Below are positions 7,390 to 15,015 of a stretch of DNA of 19,014 nucleotides, piece after piece (the first letter of the stretch is position 1; every line of letters starts with the position of its first letter). Under the pieces are notes generated by a model. The model was not told where the DNA came from. It searched no databases and saw only the letters and a list, made by a program, of their open reading frames with translations. The position numbers and the translations under genes were made by a program. Source of the stretch: an uncultured Aggregatibacter sp. (lineage in GTDB: Bacteria; Pseudomonadota; Gammaproteobacteria; Enterobacterales; Pasteurellaceae); assembly GCF_901873365.1 (NCBI RefSeq), contig NZ_CABFLM010000066.1, forward strand, positions 1 through 19,014, in the 5' to 3' direction.

Positions 7390-8541
7390 TTACTTCAATT
7401 GCTGCTCGATAATACCGCCGCCAAGGCAAACTTCATCCAAATAGAAGACGGCTGATTGCCCCGGCGTAACGGCAATTTGCGGCTCATCAAAAATGACTTT
7501 GATGCTTTCATCGTCGATAGGTTCAATGATACAAGGCACATCCGTTTGGCGATAACGGGTTTTCACCGTACAACGCAACGGTTCACGAATCCGTTGACGA
7601 TCGACCCAATGCAATTGTTGTGCGATTAAACCGGTAGAAAGTAACGCAGAATGATCATGACCTTGCGCTACAATCAATTCATTATTCACCAGATCTTTTT
7701 CCACCACATACCAAGCTTCTTCACTAGCCCCCTTCACGCCACCAATGCCCAAGCCTTTGCGTTGGCCCAATGTGTGATACATCAAACCATCGTGGCGACC
7801 AATAATGTCGCCCTCTACCGTGCGAATATTGCCCGGTTGCGCCGGCAAGTAACGGGCTAAGAAATCTTTAAATTTACGCTCACCGATAAAACAAATACCG
7901 GTAGAATCCTTCTTCTTCGCCGTTACCAAGCCTAAATCTTCAGCAATCGCGCGTACAATCGGCTTTTCAATGTCGCCAACAGGAAACAGACTTTGTCCCA
8001 CTTGCTTACTGCTCAATGTATATAAAAAATAGCTCTGATCTTTGTTGGCATCCAAACCGCGCAATAATTGTGCGTTATCATCCGCGCCGCGACGGCGTAC
8101 ATAATGCCCGGTAGCAATATAGTTAGCGCCCAAATCTTCTGCGGCATATTCCAAGAAAGCTTTAAATTTAATTTCTTTGTTACACAGAATATCCGGATTC
8201 GGAGTACGACCAGCCTTGTATTCGCTAAGGAAATGCTCAAACACATTATCCCAATATTCCGCCGCAAAATTGATTTTATGTAGCTTAATCCCGAGCTTGT
8301 CGCACACCGCCTGAGCGTCAGCTAAATCCGCGGCGGCTGTACAATAATCGGTATCGTCATCTTCTTCCCAGTTTTTCATAAAAAGGCCTTCCACTTGGTA
8401 GCCTTGCTGTTGAAGAATAAACGCAGAAACGGAGGAATCTACCCCGCCGGACATGCCGCAAATCACTTTTTTCGTGGCATTTTGGGCAAGTTGCTCAGCG
8501 GAGAGTTTAGGAAAATGTTTTTCGTAGGTTTGTGATTTCAT
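7390..8541 (-). CDS. mnmA: tRNA-specific 2-thiouridylase MnmA (TrmU)
   Basis: MnmA adenylates and thiolates U34 of tRNA-Lys, -Glu and -Gln to s2U, taking sulfur from the IscS/Tus relay. The PP-loop SGGVDSS is at 31-37. The two catalytic cysteines are Cys120 (in TPNPDILCN) and Cys217 (in DSTGICFIG), 97 residues apart as in E. coli. The 383-residue length is slightly longer than E. coli because of an N-terminal extension of about 18 residues. It lies downstream of nqrM and the tautomerase gene, but a terminator at 8605-8629 separates it from them. Confidence 0.97.
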   Translation of the reverse strand: MKSQTYEKHFPKLSAEQLAQNATKKVICGMSGGVDSSVSAFILQQQGYQVEGLFMKNWEEDDDTDYCTAAADLADAQAVCDKLGIKLHKINFAAEYWDNVFEHFLSEYKAGRTPNPDILCNKEIKFKAFLEYAAEDLGANYIATGHYVRRRGADDNAQLLRGLDANKDQSYFLYTLSSKQVGQSLFPVGDIEKPIVRAIAEDLGLVTAKKKDSTGICFIGERKFKDFLARYLPAQPGNIRTVEGDIIGRHDGLMYHTLGQRKGLGIGGVKGASEEAWYVVEKDLVNNELIVAQGHDHSALLSTGLIAQQLHWVDRQRIREPLRCTVKTRYRQTDVPCIIEPIDDESIKVIFDEPQIAVTPGQSAVFYLDEVCLGGGIIEQQLK

Positions 8542-8604
8542 AGTTTAATAATGAACGTTCCACTAAATAAATAATTGTGCATTCTACCGTAAATCAAGTA
8601 AGAG

Positions 8605-8629
8605 TAAAAATGCCCGACAATTTCGGGCA
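8605..8629 (-). terminator. Terminator after the tautomerase gene
   Basis: TGCCCGA (8611-8617) and TCGGGCA (8623-8629) form a perfect 7-base stem with a 5-base loop. On the minus strand a run of five Ts follows, as expected for a terminator of the nqrM-tautomerase transcript. Confidence 0.85.
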
Positions 8630-8652
8630 CTTTCATACAGGTTGTAGCCTGA

Positions 8653-8859
8653 TCACTTCATTGCACGTCGAGAAGTCACCGTTTTCCCTCCAATCCCCCA
8701 GTTGTCCATATCGACCTCATCAATAACCACCACTGTCGTTTCAGGATTTTTGTTCAACACTTTCTGTAATAAATAGGTGACACCTTCAATTAACTCTGCT
8801 TTCTGTTTAGCTGTCGGCGCTTCTGCACCACCGGTAACTTTAATATTGACATACGGCAT
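8653..8859 (-). CDS. 4-oxalocrotonate tautomerase family protein (DmpI-like)
   Basis: This is a 68-residue member of the tautomerase superfamily. Proline directly after the initiator Met (MPYVNIKV) would become the catalytic N-terminal Pro1. The rest follows the family pattern: a helix with KQKAELIEGVTYLLQKVLNK, a beta strand TVVVIDEVD, then NWGIGGKTV. From memory it resembles Helicobacter DmpI more than E. coli PptA. The natural substrate is not known; keto-enol tautomerisation of 2-hydroxymuconate-like compounds is the family assay activity. It lies 30 bases after nqrM on the same strand, so the two are probably co-transcribed. Confidence 0.9.
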   Translation of the reverse strand: MPYVNIKVTGGAEAPTAKQKAELIEGVTYLLQKVLNKNPETTVVVIDEVDMDNWGIGGKTVTSRRAMK

Positions 8860-8889
8860 ACTGTTCTCTCATCACAACGTTAAATAGAA

Positions 8890-9147
8890 CTACTTCACTT
8901 CGTAAAACTGAGCTTTCTCTTTTTGCGCAAATTTTTGTTCATATTCTGCCTTCGCATTTTCATCGCCGGCATCCAATTTAGACTGCAAAGTGTCGCAAGG
9001 TTTATCGCAATCGCAGGCTTTGGCAATACCTAAAGACGATAAACCGCCACAACTGCCTTTCAGCGCTTGGCGTTTCACAATATAGCCCAATGCCATGGCT
9101 AAAATAATCAGAAGAAAAATACCGAAAGTGACTAAAAATAATTTCAT
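8890..9147 (-). CDS. nqrM: Na+-NQR maturation protein NqrM (DUF539)
   Basis: NqrM is needed to assemble the Na+-translocating NADH:quinone oxidoreductase, probably by delivering iron to the NqrD/NqrE Cys cluster. The 85-residue product has one N-terminal membrane helix (about 3-24) and then four cysteines: Cys33 in GSCGG and Cys45, Cys47 and Cys51 in CDCDKPC, the family signature. The charged C-terminal tail is alanine- and lysine-rich. I start at the ATG at 9147, with GGAG five bases upstream; a longer frame reaches back to 9225 but lacks a ribosome site and would bury the membrane helix. The nqr structural genes are not in the window. Confidence 0.93.
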   Translation of the reverse strand: MKLFLVTFGIFLLIILAMALGYIVKRQALKGSCGGLSSLGIAKACDCDKPCDTLQSKLDAGDENAKAEYEQKFAQKEKAQFYEVK

Positions 9148-9175
9148 ACTCGCTCCATAAACGATAAAAATAGAC

Positions 9176-9184
9176 ACCGCACTT
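9176..9184 (-). repeat. Uptake signal core upstream of nqrM
   Basis: ACCGCACTT on the plus strand lies in the nqrM 5' region, between the putative -10 (9203-9208) and the start codon. It is a single copy with no facing partner. Confidence 0.85.
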
Positions 9185-9202
9185 TTGTCTTTCGTGAACT
9201 GC

Positions 9203-9208
9203 ATTATA
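9203..9208 (-). promoter_or_regulatory. Candidate -10 element of the nqrM promoter
   Basis: A perfect TATAAT on the minus strand lies 55 bases upstream of the nqrM ATG. The -35 region is weak (GATACA at 9226-9231 with a 17-base spacer), which suggests help from an activator. An inverted repeat at 9238-9253 sits just upstream of it. Confidence 0.5.
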
Positions 9209-9237
9209 AAATGCGTCATGTGCAATGTATCTTGAGT

Positions 9238-9253
9238 GTCATTCTACAATGAC
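9238..9253. promoter_or_regulatory. Inverted repeat in the nqrM / DUF4298 divergent gap
   Basis: GTCATT and AATGAC flank a 4-base spacer in perfect symmetry, and an overlapping TGTCA...TGACA pair (9237-9258) extends the pattern. The position directly behind the weak -35 of nqrM would suit a regulator site. The binding protein is unknown. Confidence 0.4.
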
Positions 9254-9305
9254 TGACACAGGTTAGACTAGGTTTTATATCTATTCAAGCAATAAGGAAG
9301 CAATT

Positions 9306-9623
9306 ATGTTACCCCAAAAACGGTTAGAACAAATTCAAGAAATGGAAACCCTTCTAGGTCAATCGGAAGCATTTTTACTTGAAGCGGAACAATTTTTAGA
9401 AAAATGGCAACAGATTTTACCGACGATAACCAAGTTAGAACATTATTATTTTGACGGTGACTGGCGACAAGACTATCAAGCTTATGAGCAAGGTGAAATA
9501 CCGGAGGAGATGCCTTGTGGCGTATTAACCGAAGATGCGATATTTGATGTAAGTGTCACACAACGATCATTGGCCATCGGCTACTTAAAACTGGTGGCAC
9601 AAATTTTAGATACGCCAAAATAA
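9306..9623 (+). CDS. DUF4298 domain-containing protein
   Basis: This is a 105-residue acidic, largely helical, soluble protein with no signal peptide or membrane helix. The central block YYFDGDWRQDYQAYEQGEIPEE followed by MPCGVLTEDAIFD is what I recall as the DUF4298 signature; function is unknown. The N-terminal half (EQIQEMETLLGQSEAFLLEAEQFLEKW) could form a coiled coil. AAGGAAGCAATT precedes the ATG and provides a ribosome site. It diverges from nqrM and converges on rluA. Confidence 0.85.
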   Translation: MLPQKRLEQIQEMETLLGQSEAFLLEAEQFLEKWQQILPTITKLEHYYFDGDWRQDYQAYEQGEIPEEMPCGVLTEDAIFDVSVTQRSLAIGYLKLVAQILDTPK

Positions 9624-9677
9624 ATAGCCCTAATCGCCACGATGTAGCCTCGCGCTTAAGCGATGCGCCGTAGCACC

Positions 9678-10337
9678 TTAAAAACCGACCGGCGCGGTGA
9701 ATTCCATCGTTTCCCCGGTAATCGGATGTTGAATCTGCAGGCTTTCCGCGTGCAAGCAGAGGCGAGGCGATAACGCTTTGGCTTGTGGATGTGCGTAGAA
9801 TTTATCACCTAAAATCGGATGCCCAAGTGCCAGCATGTGCAAACGTAATTGATGGGAACGCCCTGTAATCGGCGTAAGTTTTACGCGTGTCGTATTATTG
9901 GGATAACGTTGTAAAACATCGTAAAAAGTGACCGCTCTTTTACCTCGTTCAAAGCAAATTTTTTGGCGTGGGCGATTTTCCCAGTCGCAAATCAGCGGCA
10001 ACTCCACAACCCCATGATCTTGTTCCACATGTCCCCAAACCAACGCCTGATAATATTTTTTCGGTTCACGTTCACGAAATTGGCGTTTTAACTCGCGATC
10101 TGCCGCTTTGCTCAAAGCAAACAACAAAATGCCGCTGGTGGCCATGTCGAGTCGATGTGCCGGTTCACAAAAACCGTACTTTTCTTTCACTCGCGACATC
10201 GCGCTGTCGTAATATTGCGGCTGATTACCCGGCACGGAAAGCAGGCCACTCGGCTTGTTCACCACCGCAATATAATCATCGCGATACACTAAATCCAGCC
10301 AAGGTTCCTGCGGCGGATTATATTCAATCAGGGCCAT
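9678..10337 (-). CDS. rluA: Dual-specificity pseudouridine synthase RluA (23S rRNA U746, tRNA U32)
   Basis: RluA isomerises U746 of 23S rRNA and U32 of several tRNAs to pseudouridine. The 219-residue length equals that of E. coli RluA. The catalytic Asp64 lies in HRLDMATSGI (61-70). VNKPSGLLSVPG (26-37) and the C-terminal TPITGRSHQLRLHMLALGHPILGD block are also typical. There is no S4 domain, as expected for RluA. Its ATG lies two bases after the rapA stop, and its ribosome site AAGGAA is in the last codons of rapA, so the genes are translationally linked. rapA-rluA is also the E. coli order. Confidence 0.97.
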   Translation of the reverse strand: MALIEYNPPQEPWLDLVYRDDYIAVVNKPSGLLSVPGNQPQYYDSAMSRVKEKYGFCEPAHRLDMATSGILLFALSKAADRELKRQFREREPKKYYQALVWGHVEQDHGVVELPLICDWENRPRQKICFERGKRAVTFYDVLQRYPNNTTRVKLTPITGRSHQLRLHMLALGHPILGDKFYAHPQAKALSPRLCLHAESLQIQHPITGETMEFTAPVGF

Positions 10338-10339
10338 GT

Positions 10340-13198
10340 TTATTCCTTATTGCTCACAATCACACGCAAGCAATCTAAACGCCAGTTTGCCTGTTGTAAC
10401 AGCTGTAAAATTTGGGTGCGTTGACGTTCTAACGTGTGAATTTCATCGGCGCGAATGTTTTTATTCACTTTTTGTAACGCGATTAATCGGTTGAGTTCTG
10501 CATCCAATTGCTGCTCAGCTTCTTGTTGCGCGGCATTGATAATCTGCTCACTTTGTGCCACCACCAAACGCTCACCTTGGGCAATCAGCCCTTCAATGCT
10601 CGGACGCAGCATTTTCACAATTTTATTCGCTACATTGCGTTCCATCGGCTTCAATTTGTGTTGTAATGTGTCAAATGCCACTTGCGGTGCCAAATCATTA
10701 CCGCGATTATCCAGCAACAGACGAATCGGTGTTGGCGGTAAAAAGCGGGTTAATTGTAACCCTTGTGGCGCTTGGGTTTCCACCACATAAACCAACTCCA
10801 GTAACAGCGTGCCTGATGGCAGATTTTTATTCACCAACAACGCTACGGCGCTTTTTCCAATGTCGCCGGAAGTGATTAAATCAATGCCGTGGTAAATCAT
10901 CGGATGATCCCAAGTGAGGAACTCCAACTCCTCGCGTGCCAACGCCAATTGACGGTCGAAAGTGACCGTGACACCTTCCTCTTTCAAGCCCGGGAAATCG
11001 GGCATAAGCATCGTGCCTGTGGGCGTAATGACGATAGATTGCTCACCTAAATCTTCCTGTTCCACGCCGATGACATCAAACAGATTCAAGGCAAAATTGA
11101 CTAACTCCTGACTGCCATCTTGCTCGGCAATGTCTTGTGCCAGCTGCTTCGCCGCCTCGCCACCGTTAGAGTTAAGCTCCAACAACAAATCACGCCCTTG
11201 CTCTAACAGCTGCTTCAGGCGTAACCTTTCCTCTTGAGTACGCTCAATTAAGTCCTGACGAGCGTCAAGTGCGGTCGGATTTTGCAATGTTTTTTGCAAT
11301 ACTTCGGCAAACTGTTCTAACAATAAGGCGCCCATCGGGCATGTTTCATTGAAGGCATTTAAGCCCAAGTGATACCAATCAGCCAACACCGCTTGTGCAC
11401 TGTCGGCAAAATACGGCTGATAAATTTGAATTTCTCGCGTTTGTCCAATGCGATCCAAACGCCCGATACACTGCTCTAACAAATCAGGATTTTCCGGCAA
11501 ATTAAACAGTACTAAATGGCAAGCAAATTGGAAGTTTCGCCCCTCAGAGCCGATCCCAGAGCTGAGTAGCACCTGTGCACCATTTTCTTGCTGAGTAAAA
11601 TACGCCGCCGCACGATCGCGTTCCACAATAGACATTTTTTCGTGGAATACCGCGCTACGAATGCCTTCTTTTTCACGCAAAATTTGCTCCAGCTGAATTG
11701 CCGTATCAGCATAACGACAAATCACCAACACTTTTTCCTGTCGATGTTGTTTTAAAAAATCGATGAGCCATTGCACGCGCGGGTCAAATTCCCACCATGC
11801 CGTATTCGCGTTCAGCTCTCGCAGAAAATGTTCAGGATAAATCGCGCATTGCAACGGATTTTCACCAAAGGCAAGGCGCGTTTTCACTGCATTTTCATAT
11901 TGCTTCGGCTGAGATAAGGCAATAGGGTGATACACCCTTTTCGGGAAGCCTTGTACGCTTTGACGGGTATTGCGGAACAATAAACGCCCGGTGCCGTGGC
12001 GGTCGATAAGCTGTTGAATTAACTTCGTCTTATTGCCGGTTTCAAAATTAATTGACTTAGCCAACAACAAGGAAATCGTGCGCTTTTCATCCACATTTAA
12101 TGGGCGATTCTCCAGTAATGCCTGTGTGGCTTCGGCAATCGGCTGATAATTTTGCTGTTCTTTTAAAAAAGCCTGATAGTCGTGGAAACGATGTGGGTCT
12201 AATAAATTCAAACGGGCAAAATGACTTTGCTGACCAAGCTGCTCCGGTGTGGCGGTGAGTAATAACACGGCGGGAATCTGTTGTGTCAGTTGTTGCACTA
12301 ACTGATATTCTAAGCTTGGATTGACCTCGTCATACACCAAATGATGCACTTCATCGACAATGAGCATATCAAAACCGGCCGCCAAGATTTGTTGTACCCG
12401 TTTTGGCGTTTGCACCAACCAATCCAAGGCGCAAATAATCATGGATTCGGTGGTAAACGGATTCACTTCTTCCTGCTCTTCTGTCGCGGCAAAATCAGCG
12501 CAACGTTCTTCATCAAACAGCGAAAAGTGCAAATTAAAACGACGCAACATTTCGACCAACCATTGATGTTGCAACGTTTCCGGCACAATAACCAGCACGC
12601 GGCGCACCTTTTCGGCAAATAATTGCTGCTGCAAAATCATGCCGGCTTCAATGGTTTTACCCAAACCCACTTCATCGGCCAACAACACGCGTGGTGCAAT
12701 ACGCCGCCCGGCTTCTTTCGCAATGTGTAATTGATGAGGAATCAGCCCGGCGCGGATACCACGTAAGCCCCGCAAGGGCGATTGAAATTGCGCTTTTTGG
12801 TATTGCAACGCTTGGTAACGCAACACGAAATGGTCGTTACGATCAATCTGTGCGGAAAACAGGCGTTCTTGCGGTCGGCAAAAAGAAATGCGATGAGCCA
12901 GGTCCATTTCACTGACGACACGGTCTTCCTTGCCCTCTTGTTGTACCAAATAGAACAGCAAGCCATTATTTTCCGCCACATTGAGCACTTCGCCATGCCA
13001 ACCTTCTACATGTTGAATCAAATCACCGATACGAAATTGCACACGATTTAACGGCGCGTTTTGCACCGAATAAATACGTTGTTCTTGTGTTGCAGGGAAA
13101 TCAATTGTCACTTGCCGAAAATCCACGGCGCGAATGACTCCCAAGCCTAAATTATTTTCCGTTTCACTGATCCAACGCTGCCCAACCGCAAAAGTCAT
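10340..13198 (-). CDS. rapA: RNA polymerase-associated ATPase RapA (HepA), Swi2/Snf2 family
   Basis: RapA binds RNA polymerase and uses ATP to recycle it from stalled or post-termination complexes. The product is 952 residues from MTFAVGQRW, the family N-terminus; a longer frame to 13270 adds 24 residues unlike the family and has no clear ribosome site. Visible features in order are tandem N-terminal Tudor-like domains, Walker A DEVGLGKT (about 175-182), DEVH Walker B (282-285), LLTATPEQLG, helicase motif V SGIGSEGRNFQ and motif VI GRLDRIGQ, then the C-terminal RapA-specific domain ending NWRLDCLRVIVSNKE. Compared with E. coli as I remember it, a few motif V/VI residues differ (see findings). 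The frame is intact. Confidence 0.96.
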   Translation of the reverse strand: MTFAVGQRWISETENNLGLGVIRAVDFRQVTIDFPATQEQRIYSVQNAPLNRVQFRIGDLIQHVEGWHGEVLNVAENNGLLFYLVQQEGKEDRVVSEMDLAHRISFCRPQERLFSAQIDRNDHFVLRYQALQYQKAQFQSPLRGLRGIRAGLIPHQLHIAKEAGRRIAPRVLLADEVGLGKTIEAGMILQQQLFAEKVRRVLVIVPETLQHQWLVEMLRRFNLHFSLFDEERCADFAATEEQEEVNPFTTESMIICALDWLVQTPKRVQQILAAGFDMLIVDEVHHLVYDEVNPSLEYQLVQQLTQQIPAVLLLTATPEQLGQQSHFARLNLLDPHRFHDYQAFLKEQQNYQPIAEATQALLENRPLNVDEKRTISLLLAKSINFETGNKTKLIQQLIDRHGTGRLLFRNTRQSVQGFPKRVYHPIALSQPKQYENAVKTRLAFGENPLQCAIYPEHFLRELNANTAWWEFDPRVQWLIDFLKQHRQEKVLVICRYADTAIQLEQILREKEGIRSAVFHEKMSIVERDRAAAYFTQQENGAQVLLSSGIGSEGRNFQFACHLVLFNLPENPDLLEQCIGRLDRIGQTREIQIYQPYFADSAQAVLADWYHLGLNAFNETCPMGALLLEQFAEVLQKTLQNPTALDARQDLIERTQEERLRLKQLLEQGRDLLLELNSNGGEAAKQLAQDIAEQDGSQELVNFALNLFDVIGVEQEDLGEQSIVITPTGTMLMPDFPGLKEEGVTVTFDRQLALAREELEFLTWDHPMIYHGIDLITSGDIGKSAVALLVNKNLPSGTLLLELVYVVETQAPQGLQLTRFLPPTPIRLLLDNRGNDLAPQVAFDTLQHKLKPMERNVANKIVKMLRPSIEGLIAQGERLVVAQSEQIINAAQQEAEQQLDAELNRLIALQKVNKNIRADEIHTLERQRTQILQLLQQANWRLDCLRVIVSNKE
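11267..11275 (+). repeat. Uptake signal core inside rapA
   Basis: AAGTGCGGT on the plus strand overlaps codons of the NPTALDARQD segment of RapA. It is the only full core in this 2.9-kb gene, so rapA has fewer uptake signals than its neighbours. Confidence 0.85.
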
Positions 13199-13297
13199 GA
13201 TGTTCTCTCTACTGATAAAAAGGCGATATTTTAGCCCTGTTACGCTGAAAAAGAAATGACACGATGCCATTCATGTTTAACGTGATGACATCTTTTT

Positions 13298-13313
13298 TGT
13301 GATCAGCAACACA
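13298..13313. promoter_or_regulatory. CRP-like site between rapA and pnuC
   Basis: TGTGA-N6-ACACA matches the CRP consensus TGTGA-N6-TCACA in nine of ten positions, with A/T-rich flanks on both sides. It is centred about 84 bases upstream of the pnuC ATG and 107 bases upstream of the rapA ATG. CRP itself is encoded in this window. Which gene it serves, if any, cannot be seen. Confidence 0.45.
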
Positions 13314-13359
13314 AAAACGTAGCAAATCCTTTACATTCTAAAAAATACTTCCTAAGATG

Positions 13360-13368
13360 ACCGCACTT
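13360..13368 (-). repeat. Uptake signal core upstream of pnuC
   Basis: ACCGCACTT on the plus strand lies 22 bases before the pnuC start, in the likely leader. It is a single copy with no facing partner. Confidence 0.85.
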
Positions 13369-13389
13369 TATCCCATTTGTGAGGTGACT

Positions 13390-14079
13390 ATGAATCTACA
13401 ACCGTATTTACATCAACTAAAACAAGAACTTTTTTCCGACTGGAAACCTTTTGAAGTGTTTTGGCTATTTCTCTTTATTGCCGCACAAATTGTTGCTTTC
13501 GTCTTAGATCCGCAATCGCCGCTTGCCATGATTTCCGGGATTGCCGGCGTGATTTGTGTGGTGTTCGTCAGTAAAGGGAAAATCAGTAATTATCTGTTCG
13601 GGCTGATTTTTGCCTACACTTACTTCTATGTAGCATGGGGCGAGAATTTCATCGGTGAAATGAATACCGTCTTGTATGTTTATATCCCAGCGCAATTTAT
13701 CGGTTATTTCATGTGGAAAACCCATATGCAACAAGAAAAGAGCGGCGCAGAAAGCGTTATTGCGAAATCACTGACGCTGCAAGGCTGGCTCATCCTTGCC
13801 ACCACCGTGATTGTCGGTACGTTATTGTTCGTGCAAGCCCTTAATGCGGCAGGCGGCAGCTCCACAGGATTAGACGGTTTGACCACCGTGATTACTGTTT
13901 CAGCCCAATTATTGATGATTTTACGCTACCGTGAACAATGGATTTTGTGGATTTTGTTAAATATCCTTTCCATTGCCTTATGGGCGGAAACCCCAGCCAT
14001 GTATTTAATGTATAGTGCCTATTTATTGAACTCGCTATACGGCTATTACAACTGGACGAAATTGATGAAACAAAAATAA
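13390..14079 (+). CDS. pnuC: Nicotinamide riboside transporter PnuC
   Basis: PnuC lets nicotinamide riboside cross the inner membrane by facilitated diffusion; in Haemophilus it is central to NAD (V factor) scavenging. The 229-residue product has about seven hydrophobic segments and the family blocks FEVFWLFLFIAAQ near the N-terminus, WILWILLNILSIALW, and the C-terminal YLLNSLYGYYNW. I start at the ATG at 13390, with GAGGTG just upstream; an in-frame ATG at 13357 overlaps the uptake signal and lacks a ribosome site. It diverges from rapA and ends at a strong bidirectional terminator. Whether this species needs external NAD cannot be told from one gene. Confidence 0.95.
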   Translation: MNLQPYLHQLKQELFSDWKPFEVFWLFLFIAAQIVAFVLDPQSPLAMISGIAGVICVVFVSKGKISNYLFGLIFAYTYFYVAWGENFIGEMNTVLYVYIPAQFIGYFMWKTHMQQEKSGAESVIAKSLTLQGWLILATTVIVGTLLFVQALNAAGGSSTGLDGLTTVITVSAQLLMILRYREQWILWILLNILSIALWAETPAMYLMYSAYLLNSLYGYYNWTKLMKQK

Positions 14080-14116
14080 TCGTCTATGACTTGTAGCATA
14101 CTAATGATTTATGCAT

Positions 14117-14159
14117 AAAAAAATGTCGCAATATACTCTACCTATTGCGACATTTTTTT
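14117..14159. terminator. Bidirectional terminator between pnuC and apaH
   Basis: A 17-base perfect stem (14117-14133 with 14143-14159) with a 9-base loop contains TGTCGCAATA/TATTGCGACA and is bounded by seven As and seven Ts. It can therefore stop transcription from both convergent genes. It is not made from uptake signals, unlike the coaA/crp terminator. Confidence 0.9.
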
Positions 14160-14172
14160 CTTCTGCTTACCA

Positions 14173-15000
14173 CTAAAAATCACTGTAATTTTTGACCGCA
14201 CTTTGGGTGAAATAGTGCTTATCTTCCCAGCGCAACATAGTAAGACGATTGTTCCAAACGCAACCGGTATCGAGAGCGTAAATATTCGGTGGCGTGATTT
14301 CATCCACTAAGCTCGCCCAATGCCCAAAAACAATATTTTCAGTTTGATACAGCGGATTGTCTAAAGCAAACCAGGGTGCAAGGTTCTCTGGCGCATCCTT
14401 GATAGGCAGTTTACATGCAAAATCGAGGCGATGATCCCGATAGCAAAAACGCATGCGAGTAAAAGCATTAATAATGTAACGCAGACGATCCAGTCCTTTT
14501 AAATTTGGCGACCAACGATCAGGCTGTTCCGAATACATATTTTCAATGAGATAGCGATAATTGCCATGGCGCAGCACATTCTCTACTTCATTGGCGCAAG
14601 CTTTGGCGGTTGCCAAATCCCAATCTGGCGAGATACCGGCGTGCGCCATGACAAAATTCAGTTGTTCGTGGTGAATCAATAAAGGTTGTTGACGTAGCCA
14701 ATGGATTAATTCAAAAAAATCCGGTGCGGCAAAAATCGGTGCAACGCGATCACGAGGTTTGATTTTTTTAATGCCAAGTGCGGTGGAAATTAAATGTAAA
14801 TCATGATTACCTAAGACGGTATAAGCGGCAGTTCCTAAGGATTTAACGAAACGCAGACATTCCAGCGATTTATCGCCCCGTGCCACCAAATCACCGGTTA
14901 AATAAAGTGTATCTTGTGTTGGGTCGAATTTCACTCGATCCAATAACATCTGCAATTCGTCATAACAACCTTGTAGGTCGCCCACTAAATATGTCGCCAT
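14173..15000 (-). CDS. apaH: Bis(5'-nucleosyl)-tetraphosphatase, symmetrical (ApaH)
   Basis: ApaH hydrolyses Ap4A to two ADP and also decaps Np4-capped RNA. The 275-residue product has the calcineurin-like phosphoesterase metal motifs GDLQG (7-11), GDLVARGD (36-43), GNHD (64-67) and a later MAHAGISPDWD. Its ATG lies 15 bases after the rsmA stop, so the two form an operon as in E. coli, but apaG is absent from between them here. Two uptake signals lie inside the gene (14195-14203 and 14776-14784). Confidence 0.97.
   Translation of the reverse strand: MATYLVGDLQGCYDELQMLLDRVKFDPTQDTLYLTGDLVARGDKSLECLRFVKSLGTAAYTVLGNHDLHLISTALGIKKIKPRDRVAPIFAAPDFFELIHWLRQQPLLIHHEQLNFVMAHAGISPDWDLATAKACANEVENVLRHGNYRYLIENMYSEQPDRWSPNLKGLDRLRYIINAFTRMRFCYRDHRLDFACKLPIKDAPENLAPWFALDNPLYQTENIVFGHWASLVDEITPPNIYALDTGCVWNNRLTMLRWEDKHYFTQSAVKNYSDF
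14195..14203 (-). repeat. Uptake signal core near the apaH 3' end
   Basis: ACCGCACTT on the plus strand overlaps the last codons of ApaH (TQSAVKNYSDF region). It is a single copy. Confidence 0.85.
14776..14784 (+). repeat. Uptake signal core inside apaH
   Basis: AAGTGCGGT on the plus strand overlaps codons of the STALGIKK segment of ApaH. It is a single copy in coding sequence. Confidence 0.85.
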
Positions 15001-15015
15001 TTTTGACCGCTCTTT

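Noticed and set aside
9653..9662. CGCTTAAGCG palindrome between the DUF4298 gene and rluA as a terminator
   Set aside because: The short palindrome has no loop and no T-run on either strand.
10455..10875. Open frames on the plus strand opposite rapA
   Set aside because: They are antisense shadows of rapA, with cysteine- and serine-rich composition and no ribosome sites; rapA's own frame is intact and recognisable.
13199..13270. 24-residue N-terminal extension of rapA
   Set aside because: The family N-terminus is MTFAVGQRW-like at 13198; the extension is not conserved and overlaps the intergenic region with the CRP-like site upstream.
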